Assembly: GCF_013114835.1 (NCBI RefSeq)
Contig: NZ_JAAVLW010000003.1
Span: 372,001 to 436,000 of the forward strand
DNA length: 64,000 nt
From: Bradyrhizobium archetypum
GTDB lineage: Bacteria; Pseudomonadota; Alphaproteobacteria; Rhizobiales; Xanthobacteraceae
Reading direction: 5' to 3'
The notes under the pieces are model-generated. The model ran no database searches, had not been told where the DNA came from, and worked only from the letters and a program-made list of their open reading frames with translations. Made by a program: the position numbers and the translations under genes. Each line of letters starts with the position of its first letter. Position 1 is the first letter of the stretch. Shown one piece after another: positions 33,056 to 41,212 of this stretch.

Positions 33056-34473
33056 CGCGATACGAGCGTATGAGTTCGGGACCACCAGTTTCCATCGCCC
33101 CTCGAGGCCTGCGGCTGGGCCATGCCGGCACGGTGTGTATCCGCATCGACCGGGTGGTTTTGCGCGGTCTCGCTGTTGCGGCCATCATCGCGCGTCCATG
33201 AGGCCATGAGATTGCCGAGCCGCCGCCAGGTGATCGACATCGACGGCACGATGCCGTTGTCACGCGTGACGGTAACCCACTGGCCGACCGGGCAGGCCGC
33301 AGCATCCGACGCCTGCGCTTGCCGCACCGACGCGCCAGCCTCGTCCGCGCCTTCAGGCGTAATGATCGCATAGAGCTCGCGCCGTTCGGTCTGCGGAAAC
33401 GGCACGGCAAAGCGCTCATCGACTTTGTCGCTTGTCTTCGGCAACACCGCGCTGACGATCCCGGTCTGGAACGTGCTCCCGTCGATGCGGACCCGAGTGC
33501 CGGGCATCATGTTCTGGCCCTGACGGTATGAGAAAATGGCAACCACGAAGCGCTTGTCGCAATCGACGACGGAACTGATGGTGTCACCGGCATTGACATG
33601 ACGCCCCATCGCCGCGCCGATGGTCAGCACCTTGCCGGGGCCGCGAGAAAGGACGTCGGCTCCTGCCAGGCTCGCCAACCGCTTTTGCTCGGCGTCGATC
33701 AGGTGCTCCAAGTCGCTGAGGATGGCGGATTGCTGCCTCTCCTCGATCTCCATGCGCTTGGCGTCCAATTCGATATCCCGACGCTTTTGCGCCAAATTGT
33801 TGAGCGCAACCAGCTCCTCTCCGACATAGATGCCCCTGTTTAAAGCATCGAGCTGCGCAATCTTTTGATTGAGCTTGGCGCCTTCCGCGTCGGCGTTGTG
33901 CGTGGCCGCAGCATATTGCTGCGTGGTCGGCCTGAGCATGTCCATGCTGGCGGCATTGCGCGTCACCATGCTGGTTTGCCGTTCCACCAAGGCCTTCTTT
34001 TCCCCGGTCTGGGCCTTGGATTGCGACACGCGGGCGCGCAGTTCTTCGATCTGCGACTGGAACTGCAACTTGAGTTGCTCACTTTGGCTGGCGAGTTCGG
34101 CCTCGAGGGAAGCAATATAGGCGCGGTCGGATGCCCCCTTGGCCCGCGTCGCATCGAGCTTCTGGCGTGCATCGGACGCTTTTTCTTCCAGCGAGATCAG
34201 CGTGCCGCGGTCGACCCTTGGATTGCTGATCTGCGCCAGCCTGTCGCCGTCGCGAACGTCGCGGCCGGGAAGCGCCGTCAGCGTGTCGATTTCGCCGCCG
34301 ATCGGTGCAGTCAGTAGCGTCACCGGCGCGTTGACAACGGCGCGGTCGGATTGATCGGCGGTAATCGGCGGAGCCACGGCCGTAACCATTAATGCCGACA
34401 ATAGCCCGGCCACGCCGATGGCGGAAACTCTCAGGATGGCCGGATGTCGCCGGCCGGAGGATGGATTGCTCAT
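33052..34473 (-). CDS. HlyD/membrane-fusion-like protein of the polysaccharide operon (BgsB-like)
   Basis: A 473-residue protein with an N-terminal membrane helix (about residues 15-35, ILRVSAIGVAGLLSALMV), split lipoyl halves (TAPIGGEIDTL and GPGKVLTIGAAMGRHV), a long coiled coil between them (about 100-270), and a beta-barrel with MMPGTRVRIDG. The tail of about 60 residues is polar and probably disordered. I chose the ATG at 34471-34473, with GAGAGAG upstream. The position first in a glucan-synthase operon matches membrane-fusion proteins that carry polysaccharide through the periplasm. Confidence 0.82.
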   Translation of the reverse strand: MSNPSSGRRHPAILRVSAIGVAGLLSALMVTAVAPPITADQSDRAVVNAPVTLLTAPIGGEIDTLTALPGRDVRDGDRLAQISNPRVDRGTLISLEEKASDARQKLDATRAKGASDRAYIASLEAELASQSEQLKLQFQSQIEELRARVSQSKAQTGEKKALVERQTSMVTRNAASMDMLRPTTQQYAAATHNADAEGAKLNQKIAQLDALNRGIYVGEELVALNNLAQKRRDIELDAKRMEIEERQQSAILSDLEHLIDAEQKRLASLAGADVLSRGPGKVLTIGAAMGRHVNAGDTISSVVDCDKRFVVAIFSYRQGQNMMPGTRVRIDGSTFQTGIVSAVLPKTSDKVDERFAVPFPQTERRELYAIITPEGADEAGASVRQAQASDAAACPVGQWVTVTRDNGIVPSMSITWRRLGNLMASWTRDDGRNSETAQNHPVDADTHRAGMAQPQASRGDGNWWSRTHTLVSR

Positions 34474-34685
34474 CAGCTCTCTCTCGGTTGGTGGCGCCCG
34501 AAAGAGCGCTTCCTCAGGAATCGGCTTCCGGTTCCATCCGGGTTGCCTTTGTGACACGTGCACTGCAAACCGTGCGGAGCTCGTTTGGTTCAAGTTGTTC
34601 TTGGGAAAAAGCTGCAGAAATGATCGGCGGGAACTACGCGATCAACTTGCGTTGCGCGCGATCACATCCGCGACATCATCAACAA

Positions 34686-34701
34686 ATATCGGGCCCGATA
34701 T
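34686..34701. promoter_or_regulatory. Perfect 16-bp palindrome upstream of the glucan-synthase operon
   Basis: ATATCGGGCCCGATAT is completely self-complementary. It lies 213 bases before the HlyD-like start and 66 bases after the tcuB end, in a 294-base gap that otherwise has no gene. It looks like a dimeric regulator site for one of the two minus-strand operons. The binding factor is unknown. Confidence 0.4.
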
Positions 34702-34767
34702 CATTGTCGGGACTTCTCCATGCATGACGCGCTGATTGTTTCGCGTCGCTCGACATGCCGAAGAGTG

Positions 34768-35883
34768 CTATTCGCCTGCCCCCTGCGCCATCGCACGTCG
34801 CTCCATCGCATAGCGCACCAGCGCGGCGAAACGGTAGATGCCGTGGACGAACTTGCCATAGGGCATGGTGACGAATAGCGAGAACACCACGCCGAGATGC
34901 AGCGCCAGCAGCGGGCCCATTGCCGCTGTCTCGCGCAGGATCAAAAGCGCCATGCCGGTCAGGCTCGTCAGGAACAGCATGGCGATGAATGCGACGTCCA
35001 TGCCATAGCGCGCTTCATCGACCAGCACCGAATCGCGCTTCCGTCGCTCGGTGAGCAGACCGATCGGCCCGAGCAATAGGCCGATGCCGCCTAGCGTGCC
35101 GAGCACGACCGGCAGGTCCCACCATGGGTAAGGCGCCTGCCACCCCAGCAGATAGTGATAGAGTGTGGCGACAGAGGTCGAGGCGAAGCACAATGCAAAA
35201 CCGTAGAAGGTGAAATGGTGATAGAGCCTGCGCCGGTCGGTCGGGCGGTCGTCCTCGTTGAAACAGCCGACGCCGCCGCCGTCGAGATAGCGCAGCTCGC
35301 CGGCATCGCGGATGGCCTGGAACAGCGCGGCTGCATCGGTCTTCATGCCGATGGGTTCGCCGATATCGCGCCAGAACGCGCGCACGCCCATCACCAATGC
35401 CACGATCGCATAGAGAAACGCCGCCCCGAACAGGGCTGCCATCGCGTTGTGTGGCATCAATTTGTAGAACGCACCCGGGCCGGTATGAACGCCGAACAGA
35501 ACCTGACTATCGTGCCGGGCGGCAAAGCCGAAAATAAATAGGGCTACGCTCAGCGCGGCGACGAGGCTGATGACGAGCCCGTTTCGCGCGAACACGCCTG
35601 CGAAGGCGCGAGGCCAGACATAGGCTGTCCAGGATTCCGTGCGCGCCACTGCTAGCGTCTTCGGCACATTGACATCGAATTCATGCGGCGGCGAGAACTG
35701 GCAGTCGGTGTAACAGGCGCCGCAGGCGTGGCAAAGATTGGCGAGGTAGTTGAGGTCGCCGTCGGAGAACGCACGGCGCATTTCCATCGCCGGGAACACC
35801 GCGCATAGCCCCTCGCAATAGCGGCAGGAATTGCAGACCGTCATCAGGCGGTCGGCTTCGTCCAGAATTCGCGTTCCGTGCAT
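34768..35883 (-). CDS. tcuB: TcuB-like membrane iron-sulfur/heme protein
   Basis: A 371-residue membrane protein. Two [4Fe-4S] clusters are readable as C17-x2-C20-x2-C23-x3-C27 and C51-x2-C54-x2-C57-x3-C61, followed by six or so helices with histidines that may bind heme. This is the layout of TcuB/CitB, which reoxidises the FAD of TcuA and passes electrons to the membrane. The gene lies downstream of the tcuA-like gene on the same strand, with one hydrolase gene between. An exact role in tricarballylate rather than a related tricarboxylate is inferred. Confidence 0.88.
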   Translation of the reverse strand: MHGTRILDEADRLMTVCNSCRYCEGLCAVFPAMEMRRAFSDGDLNYLANLCHACGACYTDCQFSPPHEFDVNVPKTLAVARTESWTAYVWPRAFAGVFARNGLVISLVAALSVALFIFGFAARHDSQVLFGVHTGPGAFYKLMPHNAMAALFGAAFLYAIVALVMGVRAFWRDIGEPIGMKTDAAALFQAIRDAGELRYLDGGGVGCFNEDDRPTDRRRLYHHFTFYGFALCFASTSVATLYHYLLGWQAPYPWWDLPVVLGTLGGIGLLLGPIGLLTERRKRDSVLVDEARYGMDVAFIAMLFLTSLTGMALLILRETAAMGPLLALHLGVVFSLFVTMPYGKFVHGIYRFAALVRYAMERRAMAQGAGE

Positions 35884-35914
35884 CCGTTGCTTCCTGCGCC
35901 TTACGCGAACCCGC

Positions 35915-36946
35915 TTACTTCGTCAGACCCTTGCCCTCGAGCCATCTCTGGATCAGGCCCGCGACCTCAGCATTGTTTTTGTCCATCATCACCATGTGTG
36001 AATTGCCCTTGATGCCGGCCTGCGGCAGGTCGACGACATCGACGCTGCCGCCCGCGGCCTTGACGGCGTCCGCAAAGGCGATGCCGTTGGCACGGATCTT
36101 CGGCCAGCGCGAGTCCTTCTCGATGTAGTCGCCGTAGATGATCAGGGTCGGAATGTTCTTCAGCGCGTCGACCTTGCCGGGATCGCCGACGCCGGCCGGC
36201 TCGATCGCAATCAGCGCCTTGACCTTGTCGGGCCGCGCCTGGGCCACCTTGAAGCCGAAACTGCCGGCCTGGCTGTGGAACAGGATGATGGACGGTCCGA
36301 TGCGGTCGATCTCGGCGATATAGGCGACGATGATGGCATCATCGGTCGTAGTCCAGCGCGGCACGTTCTGCTTGACGAAGTTCTCATAACCCTCGTTGGG
36401 AAACTGGCTGCCCGGCATCAGCTTGCGCTTGGCAGGGTCCGGATCGTAGGAGCCTGCGCCGTCGCCGATCCGAAAACGCTCGAACGGATTGGCGGTTGTG
36501 AGGAATACCGGCTCGCCCTTGAAGATGTCGGGGTATTGCGCCCAGCCGGAACGGCCGCGCTCGACCGCATCCGAATTATAGACAGCCCAGCCCTTGCGCA
36601 GGAAATAGTTCAGCCAGCCCTCGCGTCCGTCCGGCGTCGTCTCGTACGTCACGCCGGTCAGGCCGCCGCCATGCCACATCAACAGCGGATAGGCGCCCCT
36701 CTCGTTGGCGGGCAGGAAATACTGCACGTACATCTGCTCGACCTGATAGGTGCCGTTGGGATCGACCTTTGCGGGCACGCCGCCGGGGGTAAACGTCACC
36801 TCCCTGACCGGCTTGCCCGAAATCTCGACCAGTCGTCCGCCGACATGGAACGAGCCCATGTCGCGCAGCGCGATCGGCTCGGCGGCGTTGGCCGCGGACG
36901 ACATCATCAGAGTTGCCGCAACTGCGGAAATTGCTATTCGCGACAT
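35915..36946 (-). CDS. Secreted alpha/beta hydrolase within the tcu-like cluster
   Basis: A 343-residue protein with a signal peptide ending AANAAE. It has the oxyanion stretch MWHGGGLTG, the nucleophile elbow HSQAG with serine, an acid in IIYGDYIEKD, and the late histidine in GNSHMVMMD. The ATG at 36944-36946 is preceded by GGGAG. It is probably an esterase or related hydrolase acting in the periplasm. It sits 31 bases before tcuB and 54 bases after tcuA, so all three are likely co-transcribed. Its presence suggests that an esterified or conjugated tricarboxylate is opened before uptake; no uptake system (TcuC-like) is in the cluster. Confidence 0.8.
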   Translation of the reverse strand: MSRIAISAVAATLMMSSAANAAEPIALRDMGSFHVGGRLVEISGKPVREVTFTPGGVPAKVDPNGTYQVEQMYVQYFLPANERGAYPLLMWHGGGLTGVTYETTPDGREGWLNYFLRKGWAVYNSDAVERGRSGWAQYPDIFKGEPVFLTTANPFERFRIGDGAGSYDPDPAKRKLMPGSQFPNEGYENFVKQNVPRWTTTDDAIIVAYIAEIDRIGPSIILFHSQAGSFGFKVAQARPDKVKALIAIEPAGVGDPGKVDALKNIPTLIIYGDYIEKDSRWPKIRANGIAFADAVKAAGGSVDVVDLPQAGIKGNSHMVMMDKNNAEVAGLIQRWLEGKGLTK

Positions 36947-37000
36947 GTTTTCTCCCAACGTGCTCTGCTTCCTCTCCCCACCCTTCGCGGGGAGAGGGAC

Positions 37001-38404
37001 TTACCAATTCCTCGCATTCTTCGCCGCTTCCCGTCCCGCGACCCGTCCGAACACGCTGCCGATCGTCATGCCGATGCCGGCCGCATAGCCCTTGCCGAGC
37101 ACATTGCCGGCCATGATCTCGCCGGCCGCGAACATGTTGGCGGACGGCTTGCCGTCCTTCATCACCATGCGCGCCTGCCTGTTCACGCGGATGCCGAGAT
37201 AGGTGAAGGTGATGCCGGGCCGCACGGGATAGGCGAGATAAGGCGGCGTCTCGATCCGGCGCGCCCAATGCGTCTTCGGCGGCGTGATGCCTTCGGTGCG
37301 GCAATCATCCAGGATGGTGTGGTCGAAGGTGCCGGGCCTGACCGCCGCGTTGAAATCGGTAATCGTCTTCTCCAGCGCTGCCGGATCAAGTTCGAGCTTG
37401 CCGGCGAGCTCGCCGATGGTGGCGCCCGCGATCGGCGAAAACAGTGTCGGCATGAAGCTGGTAACGACAGTCGAATCGAAAATGATATAGGCGATCTGGT
37501 CCGGCTGCGCCGCCACCAGGCGGCCCCAGATCGCGTAGCGCTTCGGCCAGATGTCCTCGCCCTCGTCGTAGAATCGCTGGGCGTGCTTGTTGACTACGAT
37601 GCCGAACACGACCGAGTCGTGCCGCGTGATGATGCCGCCGTCGAATTTCGGCGCGCGGGCGTCGATCGCGACCGCATGGCATTGCGTGGGATCGCCGATA
37701 TCCTGCACCCCCTTGTCGAGCAGCATTTTCAGGATCGAGCCGCGGTTATAGGGCGTGCCGCGGATCAGGAAATTGTCGGCGGCCTCACCCCAATACTGCT
37801 TCAGCCATTCGATGTTGGCTTCAAAGCCGCCGGCCGCCGCGACCAATGCTGACGCGCGGATGTCGCTGACGCCATCGATCGGCTGTTTCAGCTTGGCGGA
37901 CAGAAACATGCCTTGTTCGATCTCGAGGTCGATCACCTCCGCATCGTAGACGATCTCGACGCCGAGCCTTTCCGCGGTGAGATAGAGCGCATTCAGCATC
38001 GCGCGGCCGCCGCCGAGGAAGAACGAATTGGTGCGGCCGAGGCTCAGCGTGCCGCCGAGCGAGGGCTGCCAGCGCACGCCCTGCTCGACGATCCAGTTCA
38101 GGATGTCCTTGGACTCGGCAATCATGAACTTGGCCAGTTCCTCGTCGGTCTGCCCGCCGGTCAGGCGCAACAAATCGTCCCAGAACTCTTCCTCGGTGTA
38201 GGGGCCGGTGAGAATATCGGTCGCGGCATCGTGTGCGCAGCGCATGTTGCGGGTGTGGCGGGTATTGCCGCCGCGATAGAATTTCGGCGCGCCTTCCAGC
38301 ACCAACACGGAAGCGCCCGCGCGGCGCGCGCTGATCGCGGCGCAGAGCGCGGCGTTGCCGCCGCCGATCACCAGCACGTCAAACTTCTGATTCAAATCGG
38401 CCAT
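37001..38404 (-). CDS. tcuA: FAD-dependent tricarballylate dehydrogenase-like protein
   Basis: A 467-residue flavoprotein. The FAD-binding GGGNAALCAAISA follows FDVLVIG at the start, and the fumarate-reductase/succinate-dehydrogenase-like core contains GGGRAMLNAL, AAAGGFEAN, and the C-terminal FAAGEIMAGNVLGKGYAAG. TcuA oxidises tricarballylate to cis-aconitate. The ATG at 38402-38404 gives the normal family start; an extra eleven codons upstream have no support. Related FAD proteins act on 3-oxosteroids or urocanate, but the pairing with TcuB favours the tcu assignment. Confidence 0.85.
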   Translation of the reverse strand: MADLNQKFDVLVIGGGNAALCAAISARRAGASVLVLEGAPKFYRGGNTRHTRNMRCAHDAATDILTGPYTEEEFWDDLLRLTGGQTDEELAKFMIAESKDILNWIVEQGVRWQPSLGGTLSLGRTNSFFLGGGRAMLNALYLTAERLGVEIVYDAEVIDLEIEQGMFLSAKLKQPIDGVSDIRASALVAAAGGFEANIEWLKQYWGEAADNFLIRGTPYNRGSILKMLLDKGVQDIGDPTQCHAVAIDARAPKFDGGIITRHDSVVFGIVVNKHAQRFYDEGEDIWPKRYAIWGRLVAAQPDQIAYIIFDSTVVTSFMPTLFSPIAGATIGELAGKLELDPAALEKTITDFNAAVRPGTFDHTILDDCRTEGITPPKTHWARRIETPPYLAYPVRPGITFTYLGIRVNRQARMVMKDGKPSANMFAAGEIMAGNVLGKGYAAGIGMTIGSVFGRVAGREAAKNARNW

Positions 38405-38589
38405 GCGCTCTTGTTGTCGTTGTTGGCCTGGAATCAAACCGGCGCTCGGCCAGGCAAATCCATCCGCCCCGGCGATTTTCTAACCCGATGCAACGGCCGC
38501 GTCACGCCTCCCGTGCGCCTGTGTCATCACCAGCATAGCCGCATGCGACGATGTCGCATGCAAGGCGCGGTGCGGAATATCTGGCAAGC

Positions 38590-39489
38590 TCAGGGATGGT
38601 TCTGCACGGAGGCGCGCAGCCATTGCCGGAACGCCGCGAGCTTCGGCGGATCGGTTCGGCCTGCGGGCGAGACCAGATAGAACCCGGCATCGACCGGGAA
38701 AGCCATCTTGAAGGGAACGACCAGGCGTCCCTTGGCGATGTCTTCCTGCACATAGGCGGTGCGGCCCATGGCAACACCGAGGCCGTCGATTGCGGCCTGC
38801 ACGGTCATAAAGATCATGTCGAAAGTGACGCCGGGCTGTTTGGAAAAATCGGCCGGGAGGCCGGCGGCCGTCAGCCACAGCCGCCAGTCGTCGCTGTTGG
38901 CGTTGCTGGTGTGCAGCAGCACGTGATCCCGCAGGTCCTCGGGGCATTTCAGCGGCTTGTTGCCCTTGAGCAGCGCTGGGCTGCACACCGGGAAAAGCTC
39001 GTCCGCCATCAGCCAGTCGGCGCGAACGTCCGGCCACTGGCCGCGGCCATAGCGGATGGCGGCATCGACTTTGTCGCGCTGGAAATCCACTAGGCTGGTC
39101 GAGGTGGTGATGCGCACGTCGATGCCGGGATGGGCTTCCTGGAATGTGGTGAGGCGCGGCAGCAGCCATTTGGCGGCAAGCGATGCCAACGTCGAGACCG
39201 TCAGCACCTGATCGTCGTCTTTCCGCAGCAGGCGGTCGGTCGCGAGGCGAAGGTCGTTGAAGGCGGCGCGGATGCCGGGAAGGTAGTCCTGCGCTTCCGC
39301 CGTCAGCGTCAGCGAGCGGTTCTGCCGGATGAACAGGCGAACGCCGAGTTCTTCCTCCAGCCGTTTGATCTGGTGGCTGATCGCGGTCTGCGTGACGTTC
39401 AGCTCGGAGGCCGCCTGCGTGAAGCTCAAATGCCGGGCCGCGGCCTCGAAGGCCCGCAATCCATTCAGCGACGGCAGCCTGGCGGTCAT
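38590..39489 (-). CDS. LysR-family regulator of the tcu-like cluster
   Basis: A 299-residue regulator with an N-terminal winged helix (LSFTQAASELNVTQTAISHQIKRLEEEL, about 21-48) and the LysR effector domain (about 90-290), close to the GcvA subgroup (TARLPSLNGLRAFEAAARH). It is upstream of tcuA on the same strand and divergent from the DUF1127 gene. TcuR of Salmonella is also LysR type, so control of the neighbouring genes in response to a tricarboxylate is likely. Confidence 0.88.
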   Translation of the reverse strand: MTARLPSLNGLRAFEAAARHLSFTQAASELNVTQTAISHQIKRLEEELGVRLFIRQNRSLTLTAEAQDYLPGIRAAFNDLRLATDRLLRKDDDQVLTVSTLASLAAKWLLPRLTTFQEAHPGIDVRITTSTSLVDFQRDKVDAAIRYGRGQWPDVRADWLMADELFPVCSPALLKGNKPLKCPEDLRDHVLLHTSNANSDDWRLWLTAAGLPADFSKQPGVTFDMIFMTVQAAIDGLGVAMGRTAYVQEDIAKGRLVVPFKMAFPVDAGFYLVSPAGRTDPPKLAAFRQWLRASVQNHP

Positions 39490-39507
39490 TCCGCGATCCT
39501 CTAATGC

Positions 39508-39522
39508 ATGAGCTTATATCAT
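39508..39522. promoter_or_regulatory. Possible LysR-type box between lysR and the DUF1127 gene
   Basis: ATGA-gcttata-TCAT is a short interrupted dyad of the length typical for LysR sites (T-N11-A), 19 bases upstream of the regulator start and in the divergent gap. The short arms make this weak. Confidence 0.25.
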
Positions 39523-39604
39523 CCGAAACGGTACAAAGTGTCGTTTGCGGGAAGCCGTATGGAGGCAGATATTGGCGGCAACAGATTAGCGGCAGGAGCC
39601 GAAA

Positions 39605-39808
39605 ATGTCCACTTACACCCATGAATCGATGATAAATCATCATGAACCGAGGCTTTTAAGCCAGTTGGCCGACACCCTGCACGTGTGGCGGCAGCGCTAC
39701 CGGGCCCGGAAGGAACTGGCGAGCTGGTCCGAGCGGGAGCTGCACGACATCGGAGTCTCCTGGAGCGACATCGCCTACGAGACTGAAAAGCCGTTCTGGC
39801 GGGCCTGA
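39605..39808 (+). CDS. DUF1127 small protein
   Basis: A 67-residue protein whose C-terminal half carries the DUF1127 signature: WRQRYRARKELASWSERELHDIGVS, with an arginine-rich helix and the (R/E)LxDIG(I/V) end. Small arginine-rich proteins of this family act in stress, phosphate or C1 regulation in several alphaproteobacteria and can bind RNA. AGGAG stands just before the ATG. It is divergent from the LysR gene. Confidence 0.85.
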   Translation: MSTYTHESMINHHEPRLLSQLADTLHVWRQRYRARKELASWSERELHDIGVSWSDIAYETEKPFWRA

Positions 39809-39878
39809 TGGCAGCCGCGCTGGCGCCGCCTCGTCCGAGGGGCGCCGGCCATTTCTTTGAGCCACGCGGGAACGACCC

Positions 39879-40511
39879 ATGACCACGATGCGTCTCGACG
39901 ATCTCAGGCAATATTCCGACGTGCTGCGCTCCCGGCACGGCGAGGCCGTGACGGTGCGCTTTGTCGAGGCGCGCGATGCAGAGGCGCTGCAGAACTATTT
40001 TCGCGCGCTCTCGACGCGGTCCCGTTACAACCGCTTCCTCGGCGCCGCCAGCGAACTGCCCCCGTCCGAGCTCGATCGCTTCATCCATGTCGGCGAGGCC
40101 GACCGTTTCAGCGTAGTGGCGACCATAATGATCGACGGCCGTGAGACGATCGTCGGCGAAGCGCGCTACGCGTTTGACAGTGAGAGTGCTTCGATCGAGT
40201 TCGGCCTGTCGATCGACGATCGCTGGCAGGGGCATGGCATCGGCAAGGCGTTGTTGAACAATCTCGAATGCCGCGCGGCTTCATTCGGCGCCGAACGCGT
40301 CTTCGGTGACACGCTGCGTTCCAATGACGCCATGATCGCGCTCGCCCGCAAGTCCGGCTACGCCTTCACCAACACGCCCGGCGACTGGAGGCTGACGCGC
40401 TTTCAGAAAGAGATCCAGGAACGAGCTAACGTCAAACCGCAGGAAATCCCATGCGCCAGTTGGCGGCTTGCCGCCGTCTCTCCCAGCGCAATGTCCTCGC
40501 TTGCGGTTTGA
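39879..40511 (+). CDS. GNAT-family N-acetyltransferase
   Basis: A 210-residue protein with the acetyl-CoA binding motif A at 115-126 (DRWQGHGIGKALL) and the following NDAMIALARKSGY segment of motif B. The N-terminus (TVRFVEARDAEALQNYF) is the usual GNAT strand-helix start. The last 30 residues after RLTRFQKEIQE appear unconserved. It is followed at once by a strong terminator. The substrate is unknown. Confidence 0.82.
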   Translation: MTTMRLDDLRQYSDVLRSRHGEAVTVRFVEARDAEALQNYFRALSTRSRYNRFLGAASELPPSELDRFIHVGEADRFSVVATIMIDGRETIVGEARYAFDSESASIEFGLSIDDRWQGHGIGKALLNNLECRAASFGAERVFGDTLRSNDAMIALARKSGYAFTNTPGDWRLTRFQKEIQERANVKPQEIPCASWRLAAVSPSAMSSLAV

Positions 40512-40517
40512 CCACTT

Positions 40518-40556
40518 AGCCCGGTTCTGGCGTACCAGAACCGGGCTATTTTCTCA
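40518..40556 (+). terminator. Strong rho-independent terminator
   Basis: AGCCCGGTTCTGG (40518-40530) pairs perfectly with CCAGAACCGGGCT (40535-40547) around a CGTA loop, followed by ATTTTCTC. A 13-bp GC-rich stem and T-run directly after the GNAT stop codon make this the clearest terminator in the window. Confidence 0.92.
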
Positions 40557-40643
40557 GCAATACCGTTTTCTCGGCAAGCTCAGCCGATTGATAATGTTTC
40601 CGCCGCATTCTAGCTTTCTCCGACTTCGCAGGGGAGGCTCGTC

Positions 40644-41063
40644 ATGTCAGTCGACGCCGGATTCGTGCGGAAGATGTTCGCAGGCCTCGAGCAGGGCGAT
40701 GGCGCGGGCTTTTTCGCCCATGTTGCCGACGACGTCGATTGGACCGTGATGGGGACGCATCCGCTCGCCGGCCACTACACGTCAAAGGCCGATTTCATCG
40801 CCGGCACTTTCGCCAAGCTGGGCAAGGTGCTGCCGAACGGCGCGCAGCTGCACGTCGACGATTTGATCGTGACCGGCGACGTGGCGATTGTTGAACTGCA
40901 TTCGGAGGCGACCGCGAAGAACGGCTTCCGCTTCGACAATCACTATTGCTGGATCTGCCATTTCAAGAACGGTGTCATCGTGCGTGTGCGCGCGTACTTG
41001 GACTCGGTAATGGTAGCGCGGTTATTCACGGAGAATCCGATCGAGTTGCGCGAACGGTCGTAA
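40644..41063 (+). CDS. NTF2-like (SnoaL/ketosteroid-isomerase-type) protein
   Basis: A 139-residue single-domain protein with the cone-shaped NTF2 fold: VRKMFAGLEQGDGAGFFAHVADDVDWTVMG at the start, the late strands NHYCWICHFKNGVIVRVRAYLDSVM at the end. Similar proteins are isomerases, dehydratases or small ligand binders. The ATG follows GGGGAGG. No pathway partner is evident nearby. Confidence 0.8.
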   Translation: MSVDAGFVRKMFAGLEQGDGAGFFAHVADDVDWTVMGTHPLAGHYTSKADFIAGTFAKLGKVLPNGAQLHVDDLIVTGDVAIVELHSEATAKNGFRFDNHYCWICHFKNGVIVRVRAYLDSVMVARLFTENPIELRERS

Positions 41064-41202
41064 CCTCTCCCGCTTGCGGGGAGAGGTCGGATCGCGTTTG
41101 CGATCCGGGTGAGGGGTGCAGGTCTATCGACACCGTAAGCTCGCGGAGGGAGCCCTCACCCCCCGACCCTCTCTCCGTGAAGAACGGGGAGAGGGGGAGG
41201 GA
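41064..41202. repeat. Intergenic palindromic repeat, family F
   Basis: CCTCTCCCGCTTGCGGGGAGAGG forms a near-perfect hairpin at the left, and CCCTCTCCG...CGGGGAGAGGG appears at the right. A short copy (CCTCTCCCC...GGGGAGAGG) is at 36971-36999 between tcuA and the hydrolase gene. It separates convergent genes. Confidence 0.7.
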
Positions 41203-41212
41203 CAACCGACGC

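Noticed and set aside
36275..37852. 525-residue plus-strand open frame opposite the hydrolase and tcuA genes
   Set aside because: It spans the gap between two solid minus-strand genes and shows only the biased composition of antisense frames.
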